Assembly (NCBI GenBank): GCA_020912385.1
Contig: CP087216.1
Span: 186,001 to 250,000, forward strand
DNA length: 64,000 nt
Direction: 5' to 3'
Origin: Neofusicoccum parvum
Lineage: Eukaryota > Ascomycota > Dothideomycetes > Botryosphaeriales > Botryosphaeriaceae
Numbering within the stretch: position 1 is the stretch's first letter; each line of letters opens with the position of its first letter. The position numbers and the translations under genes are program-made. The notes below the pieces were generated by a model. That model was not told where the DNA came from. It did not search any database and worked only from the letters and a program-made list of their open reading frames with translations. This document shows positions 45,214 through 57,055 of this stretch, piece by piece.

Positions 45214-47508
45214 ATGTGACTGCCTGTTTTGCGCTCGGCTCGCTGCAGGACGCGGCGCGGACGAGCCGCTGAGGCTGCGGCTGCCACGGCTCGCTTTGCG
45301 GAGCACATGGGCGTGATAGGTCGATGGGCATGAAATTAAACGGCTGCTCCGGACGAATGGTGTTCGCAAGCGCTGCGGCGTGGTCGGGCAGAGCCAGACA
45401 TGCTTAGGGTTGGGGGAGGCAGCGGCACAGAGCGGTTCGCAGCAGGGGCAGGCAGATCTGGAGTTGCGGTTCTTTCAACAAGACGGCGCTAGGCTGGGAG
45501 GGACTCACCGCATCACCGGGGCTTCTGGGGGCAGAAACATCTGGGTCTCTGCCGGTTCCGGCAGCGTTGAGTCCAAAAATTGCGCAGGCCGGTGCTTGTT
45601 CACGTCACGGTGGAGGCGGCTGCTCGCTTCGCGGGTGGATGTCCGTCCGATGGCATAGCAACGCACATAATATTAGCAAAGCGTGGGCAGGAGGCGCATC
45701 AGCAGCCAGGCGTTCGGAGCGAGGCCGGCCGTCATACGATAGTGTCATGATCTGCTTTGGCGTGCAGCTGGGCTGCAGCGGGCCCAAAGCGGAAGGCTTC
45801 TGGAAGGCCGGTGGAAGCGGCGGGCAGCGGCTGACTCTCGCTCATCTCGCAGCGTCACCACTCACGCGGCTGCACGCGCCCGAGGCCTGGGCCGGGCAGG
45901 GCTCCACCGCCGGCTTAGGCAGGTCGCACGCGAGTTGCGGGCGGATGGGACCCTGGGCGGGCGACGTCTGGCACGGCGGCCGCGATGCTGCCGCCGACCT
46001 TGGCCTGTTGTTCTTGGGGACTCTTGGTTACGAGCCGCAACAAGGGGACGAGTGGAGCCGCGCTGCCCCTTCTCCTTTCCCTCAGGCCCGCGTGCCTGCG
46101 CGGGCAGGCCCCGTCGCGGCCGCGCCCCAGCACGCAGGCCCGGCCGGCTGGCTCGTGGCAAAAGGCAACAAAGCGACGGCAGCTGTGCGTGGCCCGCGCG
46201 CAGGAGTCAGCGCCGGCCGCCCTATCACCACGCGCACAAAGAACAGCGCGGCGGAATCGGTCGGAGGCGCTGGCGGGTGCGCGGCTGCTTGCGGTGCGCG
46301 CGGGCGCGCGGGCGCTGGGGCGCTGGGGCGCGGTCGCACCGCTGCGTCTGCGGTATGCGGGCGGGTGCTGGCTGCTGGGGGGCGCGCGATGATCGGCGCT
46401 GGCTGTGAGATGCGCATGGAGCTGCCGTCTTTACCCAGCAGCGGAGCCTGGCACTTGCAGAGCCACGAGCGCCGGCAGACGCGCGTGCTGGAGCCCTGGT
46501 GGCGATGCCGTATTGCGCAGCGCTAGCCCGCCGCGCTGCTGCCGTCCCACAGCCTCCTGCCTGCTTCGGGCGCGCTTCGACGCGGCCTTCTCTGGCTTCT
46601 TTGTGCTCGATCAGCGGGGGCGCGCAGGGATGCCATTGGTGGACGCACGCCTAGTGTCTTTTCTCGAAGGGCGCCTGTCGGCTCTTAGGGCGGACGCTGA
46701 TGCCACTCCGCTTCACTATCCAGATCATACCTCTCCGCGCTCCGTGTGCATCTGAGATTGCTGCCCGGTCCCTTCCAGCACCGCCCGTCTCTCCACGCCT
46801 GTCTCGCGCCCAGCTACTAAACCTCCGCCCCGGCACCGCTCGCCGCGTTCCTTGTCCTCCGCGCTCCCAGGTCCCACGCAAGCGCAAGTCACCGCGTGCC
46901 AGACAGCTCTTGCACCTTGCACACCACCCAGCGCCAGACGCCTACCCACTCCGCCCGCCCCGTCAGCGGCCCCCCTGCCGCGACCCAACCCAGCAGTCCC
47001 CAACCAGCGCGCCTGCTCCTGCCGCTCGTTTCAGGCCGAGTCTTGCGACAGCGCTACCCAGCACCACCGACACGCCTGAGGCGACGCTACCACCGACCTC
47101 TAGCCGACTGCGCTACCAGCGCCCATTAGTCACCTCGCTCAATTACTCCTCGCCTTCTCCGCCTCCTCACTTCCTGCGTGCCGCCCGCCTGCTGTGTCCC
47201 CGTTCCAGAAGCAAAGCACAAGCACCAAGCACCCGCCGCCGTTGCCAGACGCACAGCGCATGTGCGACCCTGTTTCCTAACCGCGCCGACCACCCACGCC
47301 TACATGTTTCCGCGCCGCTCAAACCTGTCGCAATAACCGCAGCACTCCAGCAGCACTCCCGCAGCACTCCACCTAGCAACGAGCAGCCGCGTCCCTCAAG
47401 CTGGCGTCGAGACTCCGCCCCGCGCGGCCCACCCAAGTTTGCGTCTGTCCTGGTCCCGGCACTGCCTTCGACATCCAGGAAAGGTGTAAGGAGCCGTGGT
47501 GGAATGTG
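45214..47508. other. Long upstream region of the RGS gene
   Basis: 2.3 kb, very GC-rich at 45860-46400, then pyrimidine-rich from ~46740 towards the RGS gene, consistent with a long 5' leader. A 269-codon frame ending at the RGS start is Arg/Pro/Ser-rich without domain and is not accepted as coding. Confidence 0.45.
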
Positions 47509-47509
47509 A
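47504..47509 (+). promoter_or_regulatory. Start-stop uORF (ATGTGA) overlapping the RGS start
   Basis: ATG at 47504 is followed at once by TGA, whose last base is the A of the next ATG (47509). If the leader reaches here, ribosomes would pause or terminate and could reinitiate. An alternative main start at 47629 has a stronger AAAATGT context. Confidence 0.4.
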
Positions 47510-48678
47510 TGCACCGCAAGCCGGTCCCGCCCACTCTCCGTCTCAAAACCACCCCCTCTTCTACCGCGCCCTCGACCCGCTCCCCCTCCCTCTCCGAAGA
47601 CGAAAAGGACGAAAAGGGAGGATTCAAAATGTCGGCTCATGAGTATGTACCAACCACAACAACAAGGCCCCTGTCCGTCGCAATACCGAGGGGATATGCT
47701 CAAGGTCCCTACTGTCCTAGGCGCCCGAACCTCTCCGAAATACTCGCAAACACAGCTTCTCCGCCATGGACTCTAAGTGCCTTCATGGCGTACCTCTCGC
47801 AGAATCACTGCTTGGAGACCCTCGAGTTCACCATGGATGCGTCCCGCTACAGGAAGCATTACAACAAGATGGTTGGCCAGAAGTCGCCGGAGTCGCCAGT
47901 CTCGCCCAACAGCGACGAGTGCAATTACGTCAAGATGCTCTGGCAGCGCTTGTTGGACGCTTACATCGCGCCGAACGGCCCGCGGGAAGTCAACCTCCCG
48001 TCCGACGTACGGGACAGCCTCTTGGCTTTGTCCAACCCCTATGTCCCCCCTCACCCCTCGACATTAGACACCGCCGTCGCTAAGATCTACGAGTTGATGG
48101 AGGAGTCGGTTTTGGTTCCGTTCCTGAACAGCCTCTCGCCTCACAGTGCCGGCGACTACAACACGAGCGAGGAGAACCTGTCGCACTCGCACACGCGCTC
48201 ATACGACGAGCGCGCTCTGCGTCGCGAGGTCACGCAGAGCAGCTCGGAGGTCCCGCACAAGCATCGCGCATCGGCTCCTTCATCCCTGACCACCAGCTTC
48301 ACCAACGTGACCCGCAACTTCGGTGCTGCGGCACACGCCCGTTTCGCTAGTTCCTCGCACCACCGTCACCCGCATTCTGTGAACTCTTCGGCAGCGGCAT
48401 CGCCGTCCGACCGCGATGGTCTCACGGACGATTCTGGTAGTGCTAGCAGTCCCAGCGCGCTGGGTGATCCTATGACGCCACCGACCACGCCCCCAATGAG
48501 CGATTACGGCTACCCGCCAAGCGCTAATGGTACCCCAAGCCCGAGGAACAGCCGGCACGAGCGCGAGGGCAGCGGTTGGAAGAGGATGAGCAGCAAGCTG
48601 GGCTGGAAGAAGAGGAGTAGTGGGCAGATCAGGGAGGAGCAAGCGCAGCACCAGCAGATGGAGGGAGGCATGTTCTGA
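47509..48678 (+). CDS. rgsA: RGS-domain regulator of G-protein signalling, RgsA/Rgs2-like
   Basis: 389 aa, intronless, from the ATG at 47509 (349 aa if the better-placed ATG at 47629 is used). The RGS domain starts PNLSEILANTASPPWTLSAF and continues MAYLSQNHCLETLEFTMDAS. It contains a short Ser/Pro insertion (GQKSPESPVSPNSDE) typical of filamentous RgsA, then WQRLLDAYIAPNGPREVNLP and YELMEESVLVPFLNSL. The remaining half is Ser/His/Pro-rich with a basic end (WKRMSSKLGWKKRSSG) that may aid membrane association. RGS proteins speed GTP hydrolysis by G-alpha; in Aspergillus nidulans RgsA acts on GanB in stress and sporulation control. The substrate here is inferred by family. Confidence 0.83.
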   Translation: MHRKPVPPTLRLKTTPSSTAPSTRSPSLSEDEKDEKGGFKMSAHEYVPTTTTRPLSVAIPRGYAQGPYCPRRPNLSEILANTASPPWTLSAFMAYLSQNHCLETLEFTMDASRYRKHYNKMVGQKSPESPVSPNSDECNYVKMLWQRLLDAYIAPNGPREVNLPSDVRDSLLALSNPYVPPHPSTLDTAVAKIYELMEESVLVPFLNSLSPHSAGDYNTSEENLSHSHTRSYDERALRREVTQSSSEVPHKHRASAPSSLTTSFTNVTRNFGAAAHARFASSSHHRHPHSVNSSAAASPSDRDGLTDDSGSASSPSALGDPMTPPTTPPMSDYGYPPSANGTPSPRNSRHEREGSGWKRMSSKLGWKKRSSGQIREEQAQHQQMEGGMF

Positions 48679-49171
48679 GGAGCCAGGGCAAATGAGCGGT
48701 GAGCTCTCACTTGCTGCTCTCAGGGTCTCGTCCTTCCAGATCACTCTACCGCGTGGCCGTTCCTCAGGCGTTGTAGCCAGACCCTCCGCGGCGTCGTTAA
48801 CCTTTCCGGGACCAGGGTACTGTTCCGGACGGCTTGAAGTTTATTTGGGCCCAGCGCAACCCCGCAGCGCATGCCGGAGAAGACCGGCAACGCCAAGCGA
48901 CTCACTTGCCAATACCTCTATTCACGACATGACTCGGACATCTTAGCATCTCGTCCTCATCAGCATTCATCATGGGCATCAGGAGCCGTCTGGATGGCCT
49001 CCTTTGCCCACATCATCCTTAACGAACCCTAAATTGCGGAACACGACCAGCATCAACTAGCATTGCACCGGCGTTAGAAGGCGATTTCTTGGCCATCACA
49101 ACACTTGGTTATTCGGACAACGAACACATCCAATGGTGCTACGGATTCAAGACACTGATCACCGGGTCTGG

Positions 49172-49231
49172 CTTCATCATCATCGCCATCGCATCACGAT
49201 CATCACTCATCATCGTCATCATTGTCATCAC
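49172..49231. repeat. Imperfect CAT/ATC trinucleotide repeat
   Basis: Stretch dominated by ATC/CAT triplets with interruptions (GCC, ACG, ACT). Simple sequence. Confidence 0.7.
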
Positions 49232-52200
49232 AGCGCATTTCATCTCTTCTCTCTTCTCGTCCATCATCATGGTCCTCCACGATTCATGGAGGATGTTCCT
49301 GGCACACAAAATCGTCGTTTTATTTGCGTTGCTTGTCTATTCTGCTCGACGACACGACCTTGAAGAAGAACGGTAACACGTCCTCTTCACTCATTGCATT
49401 GGCGTTGGAAACCAAAACAAGTCACGGCTGGGCACGGCTGATGACTGGAGTGGCTTCTCGGATTGATTGGGGTGTCTTGTCTTTTTTTTCTCTCATGACT
49501 TATGGATACTCTTGCGTGCTACTGTTATTTTTTCATCATATGGCGGAGGGCGTAATGGGAGGGGCGGCACGGGCTTCGGCCGTTCACCTTGCGGTGTGTT
49601 TTCTTTACGTTATCATCGACGAGCGGAGGAATGAGTTGGGAAATTGGACGGGGAACGAGCAGGTGTAAAAGCCTAGCCTTCCGCGTTTTCACATACCCTT
49701 TCCCATCAGCTGTACGAAACGAAGTCCTCTGATTTTCCTTTACTCTTTATTCATGCATAGATAGAGCCTCCTTTCCAGTCTTCACCGAGAGCGAGCATGG
49801 CTAGAAGGATAGGGGTAATAACCGACTCCATGCTACCATCCGTCTCTCGGGATTGGAGGCTCTGGTTACTAGACGATTATCAAGCAGGGATTGGCCACCA
49901 CGGCAGTCCACTTTTACCTACTATACCATCTTTTCCGACCTATGAAGACCAGTCTCACTGTTGCGATCGACATGTGTCCAACCAAAGCCGTCTACGTTGC
50001 CCCCCTTGGGTGCACCTGGCATCCTGCCTCGACGGCAAAAGCGCGCTTCCTGCGACAACCAGGGCGGCTTTGAGTCTGAGCTTCTCTCTCACCGGTGGAT
50101 TTGCCTTGCTCACGCATGCGTCGTCTCTGACTGTATGAGAGCATAATTGTTGAGGGTGGGTGGCATTTTGGATTCTGGTCGTATCCGGGGTAAGCAAGGC
50201 AACGAAGCGACGGGACCGCCACCAAGAAGCCAAGGCCGGCGCGTTGCCAAGGCCGAAACCACTCATGCAACGACGAACGTTTGCGGGAACGAACGAGCCC
50301 TTTCCCCCCCTTCTCCCTACCCTATCCCGTCGGAACGGGTGGAAGCAGATCCCTTGGATGTCGCAAGGCCACGCAACAAGCCGCCGGAGCAGGCACCGCG
50401 GCGCCGGGTTTCCTCGGTGCTGCCGGGGTGGGTATGTACGAAGACGTGTAGGCAACAACAGCACTTTGAAACCAGCCATCCATCCCTCACCCGGCCGGCC
50501 GAACCCACCGTCGCCGCGCCGAGCGGCTCTCGTCCCGACCGCATGCTTTTTCTCTGGACGTGGGCCCTGGTCGTGGCCTTCCGCCTTGCTGACCGGAGGA
50601 CCACCACTCCCCACCACCCATCACCACAACCACCCAATGACGAGATGCTGGGATGATGGCCTTGCGTGGCATGTGGTGGGGGACGGCGGCAAGGCGCCAC
50701 CGCGCAAAGAAAGGCCGACTCGACTTTTCTTTTCCCTCTTCGCATCATTGCACATGCGCCGCACAGCCACCCAGCTCAGCCTTGCCATTGCGGCTGTCCA
50801 TGGGCCGCTTTTTTTTCCCTTCACCCCCTTCGCTCTCGACTCCGAACCACTCATTGCCTGGCCCCGACTTGTCCGACAGGTTCGCCGGTGGCTTGGACCA
50901 TATTTTTTAAATCCCTCTCTAATAATATGCACGTATCTTTGACGGCTTCCGCCTTGTTTTAATTTTTATTTCTGGTCTTCGCGTACGCGCATGGCGCGTG
51001 GCGTGGCCGCTAACGCCTGAAAGAAAGAGATTTTTGTTTGGTGGACTACAGGCGCCGACGGGGCGTCGCTACGAACCCTTCGCTACCATGGCAACCGCTG
51101 CTCCGTTCACGTTTCTTCGGACGTCGCCGATGGACGGACGTGGTCACTACTTACTATAGCAGCCAGAGAGGGCGGCGTTCGTGTGTGTTCTTTGCCGAAA
51201 CGCCCGTAAAGGCAAACTTGGCTGGGTCCGTCCGTCTCGAATCGGTTTGCCGGTGCGGCGGCGCATGCGTGCGTGCGAAGAGGCGTTCTGCTGGGCTTGC
51301 ACCGGTGGCTGAGCGGCCGCGATGGCGTCACGAAGGCGAACAAAGGCCAGAGAAAAACGGTCCGAACGCGCAGCAGACGTGGTCCCGGAGAGGCTGAACG
51401 GAGGGTGGGTGGGCGGCAGAAGGGAGAGAGAGAGGGCGTGTGGGACGAAGAAGCAAAAGACGTACGATGACGGTGATCGACCCGAGGGGGAGGCGCTCGC
51501 GAGTGGTTCTGGCGCCGTTGTTTGCGTTTTTTTGCGGGCGCCCGCGCGGCGGCGGCCTTCGGGAGCGGCGGGGCGCCTTCGGGAGAGATGGACGCGAGAC
51601 GGACGTTAGACGACATGTGGGAATGCGTGATACGAAGCCACAAGCGCGCGCATATGCTTGCGCGAGGAGAGAAAAAAACACACGGGCCAACACGGCTGGG
51701 CGGTCTAGATTTTTGACGGGTGCTCTGCCTATTCCGCTGCTGCAGGTTCTAGAGCTCTGCGGATCACATCACCACTTTTTTTCTTACGCTTGCGTTTGCC
51801 CTGGCGGTTTTCAGGGTTCGGCACATTTTTGAGTTCCCGTCTACCTCAGGCCGGAGGAAAAGTCAATTCCATCATCGAGATGGCGGGCCTCCGCATGCAG
51901 CAGCGCATGTGACGCCTGGTCGAGGGAGACCCTTGGGCGGGAACAAAGAGAAGCAAGCGAAGGCGGTAGAAGAAGTATGGAAGGGAATAAGAATAGCAGC
52001 TGTGACGATTTACAGTTTTGCGGCGTGCATGTCGCATGTGCGTTGGCAGGTACGTGGGTGTTCTATGGGCTTTTCTCGCTCTCGCGCTGTCTCTGTTCTA
52101 GAACTTGGCGCCTCGTGTCGGTGCTGTTCCACCTATCCTGCCCTGTAACCGGCTAGCGGACTCTGGCTGCCTATTCTCGTTGTCTGCTGTTGCGCTGATC

Positions 52201-52678
52201 CACCGCCCGCCCGCCCTCTGCTCGCGCTGTCTACCTCCGCCCTTGGCCCGCGGCGTGTGTCGTTTTTACAGCGACGAGCCTTCACTCCCCACAGGCGCCC
52301 CGTCACGGGTCTCAGAATAAGAAAACTGCATCTTGAGGCTGCTGCCCCCATGGCGCCATGCCAGCAGCTAGTAGAAGCCCAGCACCAGCATCTATTGCCT
52401 AATGCGGCTCAACTCGCGCCGCGCCATGTGTCGCGCGTCCAACGCCTGACTCTGCCTCTCACAACACACCACACCACCTCACCCGCGGGCGTCCCCCGGC
52501 AGCCTGCGCCCGCCGACCGCCCGTCCAGCGTTCAAAACCGCGCAGTCACGAAGAACAAAAGAAAAAAAAAACGGCCCGCGCGTCGGACCTCCTCCTCCCG
52601 GAATCTCGCCTTTTCGCGCAATAATTAAGCATCCGCAAGGTGCGTGTGCGCGCGCCGCGCGTGTAGTCCCCACACCTA

Positions 52679-52695
52679 TCTCTCTCTCTCTCTCT
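52679..52695. repeat. (TC)n microsatellite
   Basis: About eight uninterrupted TC dinucleotides, continued by a CT-rich tract. Confidence 0.85.
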
Positions 52696-52957
52696 TTCCC
52701 TTTCCCATCGGCAACATCGAACCCAAACGCGACGGCCAAAAACCTACACGACTCAGCCCCACCCTCCCCCGTCCCCGTCCCCAAACCCAACGGAACTCAA
52801 TCTGGTTCGATGGGCCGAGAGGGAGGGAGGGGTGTGCAGTGTGGATAATGATCTTCCGGGCGAGAAAGAAAACAACAATAGGGCCCTGAGTAAGTGGTGA
52901 AGCATGGCCCCCCCGGCGCGCAGCCATGTATGGATGTACGCAAGATCTTCCCTTGCT

Positions 52958-52979
52958 GCCGCCGCCGCCGCCGCCGCCC
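52958..52979. repeat. (GCC)n microsatellite
   Basis: Seven uninterrupted GCC triplets. Confidence 0.85.
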
Positions 52980-54383
52980 GGCCGTGCCGCACCCTTACCC
53001 CGTCCGATATCCGCCCGCAGTCCGTCCGTCCGCTCTGCACGTGCGTGTGTGTGTGTCGGCATCGAACATGTGCGCGATGTAGGGGGGGTTTGGCGATCGG
53101 GGAACGGCTGAGCGGTTGATCGGAGAGGGGAGGGGGCGAGAGGAGAGGGTGCTGGTTTGATGTGGTTTCTCCGGGTTAGGAAGGCGGCTAAGGAAAACAG
53201 ATCATCGATCGTCTTATAGACAGGCAGACAGACGGATCTGCGTGTGATGTGACTGGGTTGAAGAAGAAACATGTGGTGCTGCTCGCGCATCTGACCTGGT
53301 GTGTAAGCGGCTTGTTGGAGAATTCCGTCTCCCGGGAATAGGTAAAATATCCGTACCGTTGGTGGAATGGTTGGCCGGCCTTTGTCTCCGGACGAGAAAA
53401 CGCTTCACTACGCACGCAACAGTTTCTGCTGCAACCGGTTAACGCTCCCGGTGTACACATTTTACCATGTGGAACAGCGCAATTGTTTCTCAGCAAAATG
53501 CTATGATGGCCTTTTCTCGAACCACCGGTCAACTCCTCCAGACTACCCAATGCCTATGCCCCACAACACCTCATCCAAGTAGATGACCATACTGCCGTGA
53601 TGCTCCATGCCGCTTCTTTTCCCACCTCGTCATCCCCTCTTCTAGCGTCTATTACATCAATGCTTCCAAACAACAAGACAGGAAATAACGACGAATTATG
53701 ATACAACAAACATCGCGGCTGAAGAAGCTGAAAGATCAACGTAAGGTAAGTTTGTTTGGCTGGCAGTTTCCAAACGGTAGTGTGCATGCATAAGATGGAG
53801 GGAGGAAAACAAAAACAGAACTGCCGACCACATCTCCCGCCACCCTAGATGGCAACATTCGCAAGCACGAAGGCGACCACGACAACGCCCCGCGTTCTCA
53901 CCACCAACTGGCGGGATACCAAAAAGAGAGGACCACATCCAACGTCTTTCCACCGGGGACCGCTTTCGCGCAGTCGCCGCACCACCACTGCCCACATCTC
54001 CCCACCAATTGTTCTTGCTTGTAGCACAGCAGTAAGGCGACACAAGTCCGAGGCAAATAGAGTGAGAGAAAAAAAAATGAAAAGGCCGACCACCGTACGA
54101 TGCTCCTCCACGTGGCGTAGGCGCCCAAGGCAACGGTGCTAACGAAACAACCGTCTTACCCGTTGGCTCCTAATCGAGCGACGTGCATGCCGAAAAAGCA
54201 ATGAGGGGTCAAAACGCTCAGACGTCAGAGCATATGCACGCACGGCCCGCTGGGCCCGTTGGTCGGCCGGCTGGTCGGCAGAGGCGCGCTAATGCGATCG
54301 AGATGATGATGATGATGTCGGATGGAGCACTAAAGAAGAGGGACCGTTAAGCGTGAGGGGTCGGCTGCGGGTGTCGTGACTGC

Positions 54384-57055
54384 TTATTTGTTGGCGGGCG
54401 AGTCGGAGCCCTCGACGGGGTTATGACCGGACGGGAACTTCGAGTCTGAAGCTAGGGTTTCTGCGGGGTTGTCTGCGAGGGCCGTTAGCTTCTTGTTTCT
54501 TGATCTCCGGTGATGATGTAAGAGGTTGGCCAAGAGCCAGTCTCGCTGGTTCGTGGGGAATTTTTCTGCTTCCAGGGTATCTCTGTCCCTCCTTGTGCGA
54601 TGGTGGTGCGTGTGCTTCGTGCATTGCAGTAGTGCCACAAGGTGCAGGGCCTCGAATGTTCGTGTGACGGTAGCACCGAAAAGCACTGACTGCTACCGCA
54701 TGTACATTGACACCAATGCAGTGCACCCGGCCGCTCCAACGATCGTCGTACAAGGTTGATTTATCCATGGCGAGAGCGGGGCACGCCGGTTCCAGATCGC
54801 GGAAAGATTTAACGGGAGGGAAGAGAGACGGAGGTACTCACCATGCCTAGCATAAAGACCGTATTCCTCGTCCACGTACTTCCCGACCTTGCCTTGCTCG
54901 ACCTCCTTGCGTGTCAAAGCGAGCTTCCCCTTCGGCAGACCCATGCTGCCGAGGAAGGCAATGGCGTCCTTCCATTCGCGCTCCTTTCTCTTGCTGTCCC
55001 AGCCAAGCTCGCCTGCCATGAGGTCGATGACCATGGGCAGTGATTCAAGAGCAGCCTGGGCGTTCAAGAAGGCGAGACGGGTGCGTCTTGCGATAACGTC
55101 GACAGCATTCTGCGCGTACTCGTGACGGACGGCATAACGGATCTCACCATCGATGAAAGGGTAGAGCGGCGAAATGCGCTTGCCACGAACAGGGTAGCGT
55201 TGCTCAGTGGGCTCGGCAAGGGAGCAGACAGTCCATGCACGATCACCGTAAGCAGTGCACAGGTGCTGGGCAACCTCGGTTTCAATGCCAAAGTGCTGAA
55301 TGAGGTTGATGAACAGGGTCTTGCTGTAGCCATGAGCGCCAATGAGTCTGACCCGGTGGGTTTGGCAGGTTCCATCAAGATTGGCCTTCTCATCGACGAT
55401 GTCGGTGCCAGAGACGCGCGGGGGGTTAGTGACAGCCTTGACCTGCAGACCAAATTCCTTGATAGCCTCGTCGACAGTCTGCTCAGACATCTCGCGATAA
55501 GTGGTCCACTTGCCGCCAGCACAAGTCAAAAGTCCAGAGTCAGAAACAGTAATCAGGTGGTTGCGGACGAGTCCCTCGGTCTTCTTTGCCTTGGGGTCAC
55601 GGACGAGGGGACGAATACCAGACCAAGCAGCGAGGACGTCACCACGGCGCACATTGATATCCGGAGCGAGGTAGCCACGAATCTCGTTGAGAATCCAGTC
55701 GATCTCCTGCTCGCCGGCGACGGGGTTTTGCTTGACTTCGGTAGGAGCGTCGGTGGTACCAGCAATTGTGTTTCCATGCCAGGGAAGGAAGAAGATAACA
55801 CGGCCGTCAGAGGTGGAGGGATCAATCAGGCCCATGTTGGAGGGGCTGAAGTAACCGGGGAGGATAACGTGGACACCAGAGCTAGGGGCAACGATTTCTT
55901 TGGTGTTCTGGTCGTCCATCTTGCGAATGGAGTCGGTGAACGGACCAGTGGCGTTGATGATACCCTTGGCGCGGATGGTGAATTCCTGAGGAACTTTGCC
56001 ATTGGCCTCGTCAATGCAGTCCTTGACGCGAGCACCGTTCAGTCTGCCGTTGGCGTCCTTTTCCAAGCCCGTGACCTCAATATGGTTGACAACGGTAGCG
56101 CCGTAGAGCGCAGCAGTCATGGCGAGGGAGACGTTCATGCGGGAATCATTGTGAGCACCATCTGCGAGGCATTAGCGACAATTGGCGTCCCGGAGCTAAT
56201 GTAGAGCGTACCGTAGTAAACCAGAGCGCCAACGAGATCAGTCTTCTTCAGCATGGGGAAAGCCTCGAGGGCCTTGCTCTTGGTGAGGAAGTACGAGGTC
56301 TCGATGTTCTCAGAGCCGGCGAGGAAGTCGTAGAACTTGGTTCCGGCCCAGAAGTACGGGGCCTTCCACCACTTGTCCAGGGGAATCATGATCGGGAGCC
56401 ATTGAGACAGATGCGGGGCCGTGTCCAAGAAGTAGCGTCTTTCGCGGAGAGCTTCAACGACGAGCTTGTATCTGGGCCTGGGGTTAGCTGCGATTGCGGC
56501 GCTCGGATTTTGCGCGGGGAACAAAGCTTACTGCGAGTAGTCCAGTTCCCAAACAGCCTTTTCCAGATACCTGACACCTCCGTGAACGAGCTTGGTGCTC
56601 TTGCTGCTCGTGCCGGAAGAGAAATCGTCGCGTTCAACCAATGCAACCTTCAGCCCGCGCGTAGCGGCGTCAAGCGCAATACCAGTACCAGTCGCACCGC
56701 CACCAATGACCAGGAGATCGTACGGATCGTCGCCATTGACGTCGCGAGTAGCCGAGTCGTGTGAGCCAAGCAGACCAGCGAAGCCCTTCTTCGCCTTGTC
56801 CAGCGCGTGGGAGAGGTTCCGGGCGGCGCTGCTCTTCAGGTCGGCGATCTGCTCGTCGCGCGACTTGACCTTGGGGAAGTTCGGGGGGTTGAAGACGCCG
56901 CCAGGGCCGAAGGTCGGCGGAGGAACGGCAGCTGCCTCGCTGCCAGGAATCTCGCGGGGGCGGAGGGAAGCGTAGAGGACACCACCACCGACGGTGGCAG
57001 CGCCCAGGGAGTAGAGGGCCGGCTTCAGGAAGCGCCGGGCGCCTTTGGAAGCCAT
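54384..57055 (-). CDS. GUT2: Mitochondrial FAD-dependent glycerol-3-phosphate dehydrogenase
   Basis: Predicted 730 aa from exons 57055-56532, 56471-56212, 56161-54842 and 54472-54384. It oxidises glycerol-3-phosphate to dihydroxyacetone phosphate at the mitochondrial inner membrane, passing electrons to quinone. A basic N-terminus with a hydrophobic stretch ([18 protein letters not shown]) suits a membrane-anchored mitochondrial protein. The FAD motif [20 protein letters not shown] lies at ~114-133, followed by [20 protein letters not shown]. Also present are [35 protein letters not shown] and [15 protein letters not shown]. The last intron is long (369 nt) and the final exon ([13 protein letters not shown]...SPANK) is less certain than the core. 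A 360-codon open frame on the opposite strand is a composition shadow. Acceptors and donors fit at every junction. Confidence 0.92.

Larger units (their letters stand above)
48679..54383. other. 5.7-kb gene-poor interval between convergent genes
   Basis: Lies between the 3' ends of rgsA (+) and GUT2 (-). Open frames are many, overlapping and low in complexity, with no domain; simple repeats are common. Pyrimidine tracts near 52260 and 52680 resemble promoters, so a transcript cannot be excluded. No gene can be supported from the sequence. Confidence 0.5.

Noticed and set aside
46700..47509. 269-codon + frame ending at the rgsA start
   Set aside because: Ser/Pro/Arg-rich without domain; more like a pyrimidine-rich 5' leader than a protein.
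49222..49668. 148-codon + frame with a hydrophobic stretch
   Set aside because: Starts inside an ATC/CAT simple repeat and has no recognisable domain or conserved-looking region.
55122..56204. 360-codon open frame on the + strand across GUT2
   Set aside because: It lies antisense to conserved GUT2 exons and mirrors their codon bias; no domain or independent signals.
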